Shown here: piece after piece, positions 1 to 9,439 of the stretch
Layout of the letters: every line of letters begins with the position of its first letter
How positions within the stretch are numbered: position 1 is the stretch's first letter
Source of the DNA: Ryuthela nishihirai
Taxonomy: Eukaryota > Arthropoda > Arachnida > Araneae > Heptathelidae
DNA: 64,000 nucleotides
Assembly (NCBI GenBank): GCA_038380435.1
Contig: JAWZYU010000028.1
Span: 43,707,095-43,771,094 of the forward strand
Direction: 5' to 3'
The notes under the pieces: model-generated
The model's database searches: none
The model's input: only the letters and a program-made list of their open reading frames with translations
Told to the model about the DNA's origin: nothing
Program-made: the position numbers and the translations under genes

Positions 1-161
1 CCTGTCCAATCGTTTCGATCGTCCTGCAATCCTAATCATTTCCATATACTACACCTCCTTAAATTTTGTTGCATTTGCATAACTTATTGCAAGTGTTGCA
101 TTTTTTATTTCGTATAGTGTATAAGGCTAATACTAGGTATACGGTGAAAAATTTGGTGTAA

Positions 162-236
162 GCCTGGTGGGATCCGAATCCACGACCTCCAGATAACACG
201 TCAGACGCTCTGATCGATGAGCTACGGACTGTTGAT
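162..236 (-). other. tRNA-Thr-like sequence (SINE head or pseudo-tRNA)
   Basis: Read on the minus strand this has a tRNA-like A box (GTAGCTCATCGATCAGAGC), an anticodon loop with TGT at the anticodon position and a B-box-like GGATTCGGATCCC, then a T run. The anticodon stem has a mismatch and the acceptor arms do not pair well. It is therefore more likely a tRNA-derived repeat than a working tRNA gene. It faces away from a related unit at 407-479. Confidence 0.45.
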
Positions 237-410
237 CAAGATTACCCCTACTGTTGTTGTTAAATCTCAAACCCTAGTCTCAAGTAAATGCTGTTATTGC
301 ATCCGATGATAGCGATCCGATGATTGATTGTCAATCATCGGAGCTCTTTCACGCTCGCGCAAAAATACTTAACAGCAACAACAACATCAGGGGAAATCCT
401 GATTAGCAGT
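228..410. repeat. Inverted repeat between the two tRNA-like units
   Basis: The segment near 228-275 (gatcaagattacccctactg...) is roughly the reverse complement of 365-410 (...caacatcaggggaaatcctgatt). The two tRNA-like units therefore sit as an outward-facing palindromic pair. The central part also holds a short palindrome around TGATTGACAATCA-like sequence near 320-340. Confidence 0.55.
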
Positions 411-479
411 CGGTAGCTCAGCGGTCAGAGTACCTGACATGTTATCAGGTGGTCATGGGTTCAGATTCCACCGGGCTCA
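407..479 (+). other. tRNA-Thr-like sequence, second copy
   Basis: This has an A box GTAGCTCAGCGG, a perfect 5-bp anticodon stem (CCTGA/TCAGG) around a 7-nt loop with TGT in the anticodon position, and a B-box-like GGTTCAGATTCC. A long T run follows, which could end Pol III transcription. The 5' acceptor side does not pair with the 3' side, so function as a tRNA is doubtful. It is the inverted partner of the copy at 162-236. Confidence 0.5.
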
Positions 480-614
480 AGACAATTTTTTTTTTTCCTC
501 AATTTTTCCCCAAGTATTATCAGACAACAACAACATTGAAGACAGTGGCTTGGAATAAACCTAATGATTACTGTGAATGCGAAAAAAAATTGATTATGAT
601 CATAAATTTATCGT

Positions 615-690
615 TAGTCAGATTTTTTTCCATTAAATGGATATTATTAGAAGTCAATGAGCTTCGAATTTAGATTCCCATTGACACAAC
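615..690 (+). repeat. Dispersed repeat, 'CCATTAAATG' family
   Basis: The string TTTTTTCCATTAAATG, then AGAAGT..AT.GAGCT.CGAA and TTAGATTCCCATTG, recurs at 14430-14500 and 17022-17095 and, reversed, at about 16478-16560. The family is unrecognised. It is probably part of a larger unclassified interspersed repeat. Confidence 0.5.
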
Positions 691-824
691 AGAGGAATTC
701 TCCAGTATTTTGATAATGCAGTGTAAATTTATTACATGTAATCAGGGCCGGGTCTAGGCTCCCCCCCTCCCCTTCATATGTGAATGCTAGTAATGGTTAC
801 GAAGACACAAATAATTAAACTTAT

Positions 825-895
825 CCATTTTTGAATACCTTTGAAACGGAGGGAAAATGTTATACTGCAATGGAAATCCCGTTTCTTGTCTCCAG
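825..895 (+). repeat. Dispersed repeat, 'TGTTATACTGCAATGG' family
   Basis: The stretch GGAGGGAAAATGTTATACTG followed by CAATGGAAATCCCGTTTCTTG matches, in reverse, 59690-59745. It also matches weaker copies at about 31448-31500 (reverse) and 50548-50610 (forward). Its class is unknown. Confidence 0.5.
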
Positions 896-924
896 CTCAA
901 TTTCTCACCACTTTTCGTATAGAG

Positions 925-2075
925 GGTATGGCAACACAATAAATCATGAAATTTTAATGCACAAATTAAGGATAATGGGAATAAGGGGACTTGCATACAG
1001 TTGGTTTTAAACATATTTATGAAACAGGAAACAATACGTGGATATAAATAAACTAGAAAGTAATATGTTTGCTTTGAATGGTGGTGTACCACAAGGTTCT
1101 ACTCTTGGGCCAGTATTGTTTTTAACATATATTAATGATTTCTGCGATTTAAATTTATTCGGCAAAATCACAACTTATGCGGATGACACAGCAATAGTGT
1201 ACTCGACTGAAACTAATAATGAGTTATTGTTCAAGATAAACACTGACTAAAAAAGCATAAGAAACTGGTTTAGTAGTAATAAACTGGAAATAAATGTGGA
1301 TAAAACTAATTTTATCTATTTCGGATTAATGAATACAAGTAAAGAGGTTGTCATAAAATACCATAATTGTGGTTGTAATTTGGTAAATGGATCTGCTTGT
1401 AAAACTATTGAACAGATCGAATGTGTTAAACATGTGAACAAAATCTAAAATGGTAGAAACATGTAGATACAGTGTGTGAAAATTTAAGATTTATCTTGTA
1501 CAAGTTATATGATCTTAAATCACGTTCTCATAATAAGTTGTTAATTTTAATTTATTTTGCTTGGGTTCATTTAAGTATAAACTATGGAATCACTTGTTGG
1601 GGGTGGATTATATATCAAACCTATTACCTCTAGTGAAATTACAAATCAAAATTGTAAAACTAGTGAAAAATAGTAATATTAGTAATGTAAAATCACAGAC
1701 CTTCTACTGTGGCATATAAACTGACAAGCCCCTGTCAGACCTCTGTGGCAAGCAGCTGCTTGAGGGGGTATTTTTTATTTAAATTATCATTACATAAGTA
1801 ATGATATATTACCGTTGAGAAAGTTATATTTGTATAGATGTCTTTTGTTTCTACATAAAAACAACAATTGGATCGAAGAATGGTTCATCCCATACGATAC
1901 CAGATGTTCAGCAAACAGGTTTCGTATCGTGAAGTCAAAGAAAGAAATCATACATAAGCATTTTATTGCACCAAAAACATATAATTATTTACCAAATAGT
2001 ATAAAAAAAAGAACAAAAATGAATGCAATTTTAAGAAAAAAAATTTATTTTGCAAATATTGATGATAATTGAATG
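925..2075 (+). pseudogene. Degenerate non-LTR retrotransposon (LINE) reverse transcriptase
   Basis: The piece at 935-1250 encodes a reverse transcriptase core. It has an INHEIL..KL block, the GVPQGSTLGPVLFLTYINDF motif and the catalytic box YADDTAIV. These are typical of jockey/CR1-type LINE RTs, which copy their own RNA at a nicked chromosomal target. In-frame stops break it upstream of 1038, at about 1248 and again after 1440. After a SINE-B insertion, 1812-2072 continues with LPLRKLYLYRCLLFLH, then RCSANRFRI and a YNYLPNSIK block, which is the usual C-terminal end of such ORFs. The endonuclease domain is absent, so this is a 5'-truncated, dead copy. The clade is inferred from motif style only. 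Confidence 0.85.
1690..1790 (+). mobile_element. SINE-B, 5'-truncated copy inside the LINE
   Basis: The sequence CTACTGTGGCATATAAACTG through GGCAAGCAGCTGCTTGAGG matches the 3' half of the SINE-B copy at 43280-43485. It interrupts the LINE reading frame. AGTAATG occurs on both sides (about 1678 and 1797), as expected for a target-site duplication. Confidence 0.75.
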
Positions 2076-2385
2076 CTTTTAATGCAATTTCTTAGGTTTT
2101 TTTTTGCCATTGCCATGGACTTTCGTTTTACAGCAGAATTTTGTTTTTGTAATCTCTAAGAGTTGTATCATAACTCCTAGATTACACAGAAATACTTGTC
2201 AGTTTTATATTTCTGTCAAGTTTTATTTTGTTTTTATTTTTTATTCGTTTTATTTTATTTAATATTTATTTCCTTTGCAATTTCCATTCAAATCTGATGA
2301 TACATTTTATGTTTTAATGTTTCTGTAAATGAATGTGGAATATGGAAATGGAAATAAAGTTATATATATATATATATAAAAAAAT
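2073..2385 (+). other. LINE 3' untranslated region with (TA)n tail
   Basis: This is AT-rich sequence downstream of the LINE C-terminal ORF. It ends in GGAAATGGAAATAAAGT followed by a short TA microsatellite and an A-rich stretch. A simple-repeat 3' end suits a CR1/jockey-like element. SINE-B is inserted immediately after. Confidence 0.5.
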
Positions 2386-2387
2386 AA

Positions 2388-2590
2388 TAAATACCCCCTC
2401 AAGCAGCTGCTTGCCACAGAGGTCTGACAGGAACCTGTCAGTTTATATGCCAAAGTAGAAGATCTGAGAGGATGGCAGGACCTCAGCAGAAAAACAACAC
2501 ATACAACCATGCCTTATCCGGGGCTCGAACCCAGGTCCCTTAGACCAGTAACCAAGCGTGCTAACCACTCGGCCATGGGACTATGCCTTA
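2388..2590 (-). mobile_element. SINE-B, near full length
   Basis: On the minus strand it begins with a tRNA-like head: A box TGGCCGAGTGGTTAGCACGC and B box GGTTCGAGCCCCGGATAAGG. It continues through CTGCTGAGGTCCTGCCATCC to the GGCAAGCAGCTGCTTGAGGG tail. It matches the + strand copy at 43280-43485. Confidence 0.8.
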
Positions 2591-2699
2591 TATTAATACT
2601 TAATGTGTTAAAAAATTTCGGTTCTATGAAAAAGAAATATTTATGGAAGATTTTTTTTTGGATTTCTCAACAGGAAATTTCAAACCAATACTTCTGCAA

Positions 2700-2880
2700 T
2701 TAAAATAAAACTTTTATATTGATTAAAATTAAACTCTTTTCATTAATCAATTAATTAATTAAAAAATTTCATTAAAAATTCATTTATTAATCAATAATTC
2801 TTATTTGTAATATATTATATGTTATTTATTAATTAATAATTAATAAATTAAATTAAATTACTCTTAAGTTATGAATTTAA
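2700..2880. repeat. AT-rich stretch with TTAATTAATTAA-type simple repeats
   Basis: The sequence is almost entirely A and T with repeated ATTAATTA words. No coding or structured element is seen. Confidence 0.6.
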
Positions 2881-2899
2881 ACAAAACAGGACTCTTTTT

Positions 2900-3100
2900 C
2901 ATAGGTGTGTGTCGGTAAAAAGAAAATTTAAGAAGTGTTTATCACGGTAAATGGACAATTTCAGAAGTGTGCCACGGTAAAAGGAGAGTTTCGGAAGTGT
3001 GTCGCGGTAAAAAGACCATTTTTGGAAGTATGTCGCGGTAAAAAGACCATTTTTGGAAGTATGTCGCGGTAAATGGACAACTTCAGAAGTGTGCCGCCAA
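2900..3100 (+). repeat. Minisatellite, about 31-bp unit
   Basis: Roughly six imperfect units of the form GGAAGTRTGTCGCGGTAAAA + AGACCATTTTT. The two central units (about 2991-3060) are nearly identical. The array abuts the hAT element that starts at 3120. Confidence 0.8.
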
Positions 3101-3111
3101 GATTAACATTG

Positions 3112-4755
3112 CCATAATACAGCGCTGTCCAACTAGGGCCCGCACAAGGATTTTTGTGGCCCGCGAACAAAAATTTATAAAGTGTATTACAGATGTTAAC
3201 TTGAAATTTTAAATAAACATCTGTAATCCCGCTTACAATTTTTTGTCAACTTATACTTTACTTGATATGCAATCTTTAACTTACTCATTCTATAAAGTTT
3301 ACAAAACATTTTCAAGCCGATCGGAAAACTTCTGAAACCTTTTAAGAGCGGTGCGGCGTCATCAAACAAATGTTTTTATGAAGCTGCAGTAATAAGAAGC
3401 ATCTGACAGCACGAATCACTGTCACAGCGCATGCATATTGGCATACATTGTCGAATGTTGCACTGTATTGTGCACCAGGAGACATTGTGTGGCATTTCGC
3501 TGAGACTAAACGACGTAATGGAAAAGATTGTCAAAATTACCAATTTAATTCGTGGCGGAAATCGTTCTCTTACACACAGAAATTTTAAAGCTTTTTTGGA
3601 CGAACGGCATGCTGAGTATGGTGATCTGTTTTACACAGTAATATTCGCTGGTTAAGTGCCGGAAAATGCCTCAAGAGATTTTTTACACTTCGAAAAGAAA
3701 TTCATCTTTTTCTCACAGAAGTGGGCTCCGATGATGATTTAATAGCAAGTTTTGTTGATGAAAATTTTCTGTTTCCTTGCTTTCCTAACAGACATTACAG
3801 ATTATTTAAATGTTTTGAATAAATCCTTACACGGAAAAGATCAAAACGTGTGCTGTCTTTATAATCATGTTACTGGGTTTAGAAACAAACTACAATTGTT
3901 AAAGTCATATTTGCAGGAAAACAATTTAATTCATTTTGAAACTTGTAAAGAGTTCTACGAAGAAATGAAGCAACTTAGTAAAACAGTTAATTTTGAAAAA
4001 TTTGTTCCTAAATTAGATAACCTAATTGAAGATTTTAATAGAAGATTTTCTCAATATGATGACCTTAAGCAAAGTTCAAATTTATTCAGTAATCCATTAA
4101 GTATTGATATTAGTACCGTAGATCCTAAACATCAAATGGAATTATGTGACCTTCAGGCCGACCCAATTACTGCATCTGATAGAGAAACTGGAATAGAATT
4201 GTTTAAAGTTTTGCCTAAAGAAAAATATCCAAAAATGAAAGATTTTGGACTCCAAATAATTTCTATGTTCGGAAGTACATGTATCTGAGAGCGCGCATTT
4301 TCTGATATGAAACATATAAAATCAAGATACAGAAACTGCTTGAAAGACTCTACCCTTGAACACACACTTCGGCTCGCAACAACAACTATCGATATGGACG
4401 TAAAAGAAATTATTGCCCAACAACTACGGCCACAATGCTCCTATTACATTTATTATATATTTGATAAAGTTTAGAAATTTCATCTTGGTTTATTATTACT
4501 TATTATTTTTCGTATAAATAAAATAATTTTTTGAGGATTATTATTACTTATTATTTTTTTTCGTATAAATAAAATAATTTTTTGAGGTTTATTATTACTT
4601 ATTATTTTTCGTATGAATAAAATAATTTTTTGAGGTGACATAAAGTGACTTTTCAAATATTCATCCTATCCTATTCTTTTTTTTGGCCCTCGAAATATTG
4701 GCAAAAGAAAAAATGGCCCGCGGTCTTAGAGAAGTTGGACAGCATTGCCATAATA
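3112..4755 (+). mobile_element. hAT-superfamily DNA transposon with intact 8-bp TSD
   Basis: The element spans 3120-4747 and is flanked on both sides by the same 8-bp word CCATAATA (3112-3119 and 4748-4755), the hAT target-duplication length. Its ends are imperfect inverted repeats: CAGCGCTGTCCAACT at the left and the reverse complement CAATGCTGTCCAACTT at the right. It carries a broken transposase, annotated separately. The 3' part holds three copies of an A/T-rich unit of about 50 bp (TTATTATTACTTATTATTTT...). Confidence 0.9.
3425..4473 (+). pseudogene. hAT transposase relic, GTF2IRD2/ZBED5-like
   Basis: Cut-and-paste transposase remnant in two frames. At 3431-3655 it reads HCIVHQETLCG then NFKAFLDERHAEYGD; after a frameshift, 3752-4288 reads FLTDITDYLNVLNKSLHGKD and on to IISMFGSTCI. 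A TGA at 4286-4288 then interrupts the hAT C-terminal dimerisation block, which resumes as ERAFSDMKHIKSRYRN...LRLATT up to a stop near 4473. Block order and wording match the domesticated vertebrate GTF2IRD2/SCAND3/ZBED5-like hAT proteins. The N-terminal zinc finger and first catalytic part are missing. It cannot be active because of at least one frameshift, one nonsense codon and the truncation. Confidence 0.85.
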
Positions 4756-5650
4756 CAATATTTTATTTTAGCAATTTTGGGTTGAGGAACATTGCCATAA
4801 TACAAATAAAGATGGCAGAAAACAAAAGGAAAAATGAGAACTTATTGAAAAATGCCTGAAAAAAAATGTTTTTCATATGATTAGATAAAAATAAGTAACA
4901 TAAGTCCGAAAACGAAAGACACAATTTTTCAAAAAACGTAAAAAACCCAAGATTACATTTCGTTAAGGGAAGGAACCATTAAATTTTCGTACGCCTCTTT
5001 TCATTATACAATAAAACAGAAAAAAAGTCTTCAAATCTATTTTTTTGGCAAAAACAAAAAGAAAAAACGATAAAAGTCAGTTTAAAAAGTAAATGCTGAT
5101 CTGAAAATTTTTTTGGTACTCCTGATATTTGAAGGTGTACGAAGTTCTCCCTTTGGGAGGAAAAAATGAGAGCAACGCGTACAACTCATTCTTAGTTGTG
5201 GACTCGGTGACCACATTACAAAACGTTCATAGACATGGCTCACTCTTCCGTGCCCACATTAATGCTCCCAAGACTAGCGAAAACTGCTCCCATGTATTCT
5301 CCAGACTTCACCCACCACCCAACTCCCCCCTCCCAAGTGGAGGGATGGAATTCGATGGATGCCGAAGACAGATGTGGTTTCTCCTCCCTGCACCGCCTCC
5401 TTACTTCTCATCAGCGCCTCGGCTTTTCGTTAGCAGCTCGGCTCTGCCTAATGCTGTCGGATGAGGAGGAAGAGGAGGAGGCTGGGGGCTCTGGCATCTG
5501 CTCTGGCCTCTTCGCTCAACTTGACCGGCAGATGCTTTGCGCCAGAACCACCAAGTGGAGCGTGGAAGAAAAATAGAAAGAGAAAACAAGCCTCAGTTAG
5601 GTTTGGCGCTTTTTTTTTTCAGAGCAGCATTTTGTTTTTAAACTGAGTTT
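4756..5650. other. No recognised feature
   Basis: 4756-5120 is A-rich with no repeat or gene recognised. 5129-5580 is more GC-rich and contains overlapping open frames of up to 113 codons in two frames, with no recognisable domain. There is a purine-rich GAGGAGGAAGAGGAGG run at 5463. A host exon cannot be excluded but is not supported. Confidence 0.4.
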
Positions 5651-5666
5651 TATCGATTTTTGTTTT

Positions 5667-5852
5667 TGTAAAAGATTAGATTTGAAGGCTTTTTTTAAAA
5701 CTGTTTTATGGTGTAGTGAAATTTTGACGCGTTTCGTTTTTTAAGTTGAGAACCTCTACTTTAGAGAGTAGAACTTAAAAATCGAAACACGTCAAAATTT
5801 CACTACACCATAAAACAGTTATAAAAAAAAGCCTTCCAATCTAGTCTTTTAC
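5667..5852. repeat. Large hairpin (about 90-bp arms)
   Basis: The arms at 5667-5757 and 5763-5852 are near-perfect reverse complements (for example CTGTTTTATGGTGTAGTG against CACTACACCATAAAACAG). The loop is only a few bases. The left arm ends in GTTGAGAACCTCTA, like the termini of the hAT-type repeats just downstream. Confidence 0.8.
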
Positions 5853-5953
5853 TAACGCGGTAAAATTTTTGGGGTACGCCGTGAGAGCTCAAAAGTCGCT
5901 AGATATGCTAACAAAGTAAAAATAATCATTGTTACATTGTAGTTTTATCTATC

Positions 5954-6017
5954 TATGTTTCATATCAGAAAATGCGCGCTCTCAGATACATGTACTTCCG
6001 AACATAGAAATTATTAT
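5954..6017 (-). pseudogene. hAT transposase fragment, copy 1
   Basis: The reverse complement matches about 4255-4318 of the hAT transposase relic, covering the end of the FGSTC block and the ERAFSDMK block. It includes the same TGA nonsense codon. It lies inside a TA-rich tandem region. Confidence 0.8.
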
Positions 6018-6019
6018 AT

Positions 6020-6260
6020 TGATACATTGTACTTATAGATTACATTGTTACATTGTAGGTCATCATATAGATGTAATCATATATCTGAATATATATATTT
6101 TATCATGATATATCTGAATATCTATAAGGTCATCATATATCTGTATCATCATACATTGTAGGTCATCATATATCTGTAATCATATATCTCAATATATATA
6201 TATTTTATCATCATATATCTGAATATCTATAAGGTCATCATATATCTGTGTCTTGTTTTA
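6020..6260. repeat. TA-rich tandem repeat, GGTCATCATATATCTG unit
   Basis: Repeated words GGTCATCATATATCTG and AATATATATATTTTATCATC alternate between the two hAT fragments. They resemble a locally expanded minisatellite. Confidence 0.65.
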
Positions 6261-6261
6261 T

Positions 6262-6327
6262 ATGTTTCATATCAGAAAATGCGCGCTCTCAGATACATGT
6301 ACTTCCGAACATAGAAATTATTACATT
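6262..6327 (-). pseudogene. hAT transposase fragment, copy 2
   Basis: A second, nearly identical copy of the fragment at 5954-6017, about 308 bp downstream and in the same orientation. It shares the TGA nonsense codon. The intervening DNA is also partly duplicated (GGTCATCATATATCTG words). Confidence 0.8.
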
Positions 6328-6729
6328 AATACATTGTAGTTTTATCTATACAAGGGGTACGCCAGTTACATACACATTTCCAGAGGGTACGTGAAGCATA
6401 AAGGTCAACCTTTTGAGACTGATTGAGATTGGGATTTTGAATTGATTCAGACAAACTTTTCAGCTGAGAACCACTGCTCTAAAGCAGTGGTTCTCAACCT
6501 TTTATGCTTCACGTACCCTCTGGAAATGTATATGTAACTGGCGTACCCCTTGCACAGATTTCTGTAACTACAGTTATAGTATAACAATGGGAAAAAAATA
6601 AAAAATATGTATATAACATATATCAAGCGACTTTTGAGCTCTCACGGCGTACCCCAAAAATTTTTACCGCATACCTCACGTTGAGAACCCCTTACACTAA
6701 AGCATAAGGTCGTTAAAAGAAATTGCTAC

Positions 6730-7240
6730 ACCTAGTCTCGACTAACAGTATTTTTTAAATAGGACAAGTCTTTGATTAACACGTTTATTTTTAAATATTG
6801 CTGATCATTGAGTAACACGATTTTTTTTAAACAGGGCTGCTGTTTTATAAGACGATTTTTGAAATAGGGCTGATATTTGACTAGCACGAATTGTAATAGG
6901 GCTGATATTTGACTAGCACGAATTGTAATAGGGCTGGTATTTGACTAGCACGAATTGTAATAGGGCTGGTATTTGACTAACACGATTTCTAAACAGGGCT
7001 GATCTTTCACTAACGCGAATTTTAATAGGGCTGGTCATTGACTAACACGTTTTTAAAATAAGGCTGGTCTTTGAATAACACGTTTTTAAACAGGGCTGGT
7101 CTTTGCATAATACGTTTTTAAACAGGGCTAGTATTTGACTAACACAACATTTTAAACAGGGTTGCTGTTTGACTAACACGAATTTTAATAGCGCTGGTAT
7201 TTGAATAACACTATTTATTAAACAAGGCGGCAAACACGAC
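6730..7240 (+). repeat. Minisatellite, about 36-40-bp unit
   Basis: About twelve imperfect units of the form AATAGGGCTGRTATTTGACT + AGCACGAATTGT. The best-conserved units are at 6886-6985. Units diverge toward both edges. Confidence 0.8.
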
Positions 7241-7282
7241 TGGACCTCGGTTTTACACCATTTCTCAACAACTGAACTATGA

Positions 7283-8032
7283 CCGTTTATTTGAGGCGGG
7301 GGTGGCTCAGTCGGTAGCACGCCAAGCTCGTAATCTGTAGTTCCCAGGTTCGAGTCCCAGCTGGGTCAGCGTTGAGATTTATCTCCGCAAAATTCCCCGC
7401 CCTACCCACGGTCAGTAGGGAACACCGATGGGCTTGGAAAGGCCGCCGTCCGTCAGATGGGACGTTAAGCCGTGGCCCCGTGTGCGGGATAGCCATACCC
7501 TGTGCACGTTAAAGAACACGCTGAATGGCCTTGACGGGAGGCTACCATCTGTCTCCCAACAGCTGTTCCAGTGGGTCCCCTCCCCCAATCTTCTCTGAGC
7601 CTTCGGGGTCCATGTGACCTGGCCATTTAGCCCATGGTGTGCAAAAAAGTGCCGCTCAGAGGTAAAACAACATAACGTTAAAGAACACGCTGGATGGCCT
7701 TGACGGGAGGCTACCATCTGTCTCCCAACAGCTGTTCCAGTGGGTCCCCTCCCCCAACCTTCTCTGAGCCTTCGGGGTCCATATGATCTGGCCATTTAGC
7801 CCATGGTGTGCAAAAAAGTGCCGCTCAGAGGTAAAACAACCCAACGTTAAAGAACACGCTGGATGGCCTTGACGGGAGGCTACCATATGTCTCCCAACAG
7901 CTGTTCCAGTGGGTCCCCTCCCCCAACCTTCTCTGAGCCTTCGGGGTCCATGTGACCTGGCCATTTAGCCCATGGTGTGCAAAAAAGTGCCGCTCAGAGG
8001 TAAAACAACCCAAACAACCCAACCGTTTATTT
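7283..8032 (+). mobile_element. SINE-A with three tandem tails
   Basis: The tRNA-like head starts at 7293 (A box TGGCTCAGTCGGTAGCACGCC, B box GGTTCGAGTCCC) and is followed by the central domain (GGGACGTTAAGCCGTGG). The tail unit that starts CGTTAAAGAACACGC then appears three times, starting at 7507, 7676 and 7845. The spacing is exactly 169 bp. The whole 730-bp insertion is bounded by CCGTTTATTT at 7283-7292 and 8023-8032, so one insertion event explains the composite or it expanded afterwards. Confidence 0.9.
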
Positions 8033-8555
8033 ACTGCATGAGAGGATGTTATTTTTTTGTCTCACCTATGACTTCGCTGACCAATGAAAATGTACGCGTA
8101 TACAAATTCCCCCGATTGGTTAAAGATTATATCAGGTCAAACGTGGAAGGTATAGCATAAAAATATGGAATACCGCTACACCTAATTTAACTGGCTACAA
8201 TTCCAAGACGTTGACAAACCTGTTGAGGAAATCTGACATTTCAAATTTCGCTTTCACGGCGTTTAAGAAAAAAAAAAACCGAAAAGAAAAAGATTTAAAC
8301 AGGTATTAGTATAATTTTCTGTCCGATAAAGATTAAAAACCACTTTTTTTGCTGTTTATAAAGACAAGAACTGCTTTTTCAAAAGAAGACGAAAGCAGAG
8401 AAACCAAATTCAATAGCTCTTTGTGCTGATTACATCCAACTCCTCATCAAGATTCAGTCTCCCGGTAACCATGAGAAAAGATGAAGATAATAAAAGGAAA
8501 AGTAGAGAAAGGAATGAAAACACAAGTCTAATCTTTCTCATCGAGACTAGAAAAA
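8033..8555. other. No recognised feature
   Basis: Unique-looking DNA with A-rich runs. No gene or repeat recognised, though the last 100 bp begin to resemble 12960-13050. Confidence 0.4.
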
Positions 8556-8745
8556 GTTAGCAGACCGCCATTGTGCGGCAGTGAAGATCATCATTAGTAG
8601 CGGCATTTTAGGAGAACCCAGACACTCTTTTGTTCGCTTTCATTTTGCTCTCTATGTTCCTTTGACTTTTCTTTTCAAGGACCACGCCTCAAACATTCCT
8701 CGGAGTGTTGACTTTCTGTCTCTGAAACTTATTACGAATATATGC
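8556..8745 (+). repeat. Duplicated segment, copy 1 (partner 13050-13250)
   Basis: The strings CATTAGTAGCGGCATTTTAG and TCAAACATTCCTCGGAGTGT occur here and at 13097-13220 in the same order and spacing. Identity stops where a SINE-A head begins at about 8746. This is non-SINE sequence duplicated about 4.5 kb apart. Confidence 0.85.
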
Positions 8746-9003
8746 GCTCAGTCGGTAGCGCGCCAGGCTCGTAAACTGTAGTTCGCAGGTTCGAGTCCCA
8801 GCAGGGTCAGCGTTGAGATTTATCTCCGCAAAACTCCCCGCCCTGCCCACGGTCAGTAGGGGACACCGATGGGCTTGGAAAGATCGCCATCCGTTCGATG
8901 GGACGTTAAGCCGTGGCCCCGTGTGCGGGAGAGCCATACCCTGTGCACGTTAAAGAACACGCTGGATGGCCTTGACGGGAGGCTACCATCTGTCTCTGGG
9001 CTA
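8746..9003 (+). mobile_element. SINE-A, truncated in the tail
   Basis: Head (GCTCAGTCGGTAGCGCGCC), B box and central domain are present. The copy breaks off at CTACCATCTGTCTC, where an inverted fragment follows. Confidence 0.85.
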
Positions 9004-9004
9004 C

Positions 9005-9185
9005 CACCTCTCCTCCATCCAGTGTGTTCTTTAGGTGTTCCATCCAGTGTGTTCTTTAACGTGCACATGGTTCTCTCGCACATGAGGCCACGGCTTAACG
9101 TCCCATCTGACGGACGGTGGCCTTTCCAAGCCCATCGGTGTCCCATACTGACCGAAGACAAGGCGGAAAGTTTTGCACCACCCGT
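9005..9185 (-). mobile_element. SINE-A fragment, inverted
   Basis: A reversed central domain (CACGGCTTAACGTCCCATCT) joined to a reversed start of the tail. CATCCAGTGTGTTCTTTA occurs twice, a small local duplication. It forms an inverted pair with the preceding copy. Confidence 0.75.
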
Positions 9186-9376
9186 GTGCAGGGGAGTCAC
9201 ACCTTGTGCACATTATACAACACTCTGGATGGCGTTGACGAGAGGCTGCCATCTGTCTCCGAACAGTTCTCCCATTGGTCCCCTTCTCCCAACCTCCTCT
9301 GATCCCTCTGGGTCCTTGTGACTTGGCCATTTAGCCCATTGTGTGTAAGAAGTGCAGCAAAACAACCCAACCTACC
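9186..9376 (+). mobile_element. SINE-A tail, diverged
   Basis: A forward tail fragment running from TGTGCACATTATACAACACT to GCAAAACAACCCAACC with many substitutions. It suggests an older copy into which the neighbouring pieces were rearranged. Confidence 0.7.
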
Positions 9377-9439
9377 CTTCTGAAAATAAGTAAGCAACCC
9401 ATTGCTATAAATGCAAAACTCACGATTTTCACACTCCAC

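Larger units (their letters stand above)
5851..6700. mobile_element. Nested hAT-like non-autonomous elements (CAGTGGTTCTCAACC ends)
   Basis: The outer arms 5855-5910 and 6625-6690 are inverted copies (GGGGTACGCCGTGAGAGCTC and its complement). The inner arms 6353-6410 and 6493-6556 are inverted copies (TTATGCTTCACGTACCCTCT and its complement). At 6470-6502 an end GAGAACCACTG and a start CAGTGGTTCTCAACC face each other across the 8-bp word CTCTAAAG. Such ends are typical of Charlie-like hAT MITEs. Confidence 0.65.

Noticed and set aside
5129..5576. Overlapping ORFs of 111 and 113 codons as a host gene
   Set aside because: Two overlapping frames with no recognisable domain or splice evidence; composition bias is the simpler explanation.
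7293..7370. tRNA gene at SINE-A heads
   Set aside because: A and B boxes are present, but the acceptor stem does not pair and the sequence always continues into the same SINE body.
7412..7964. Recurrent ORFs of 60-130 codons in SINE-A copies (GCFTSERHFFAHHGLNGQVT type)
   Set aside because: The same peptide appears from every SINE-A copy in either orientation. The element has Pol III promoter boxes and is non-coding.
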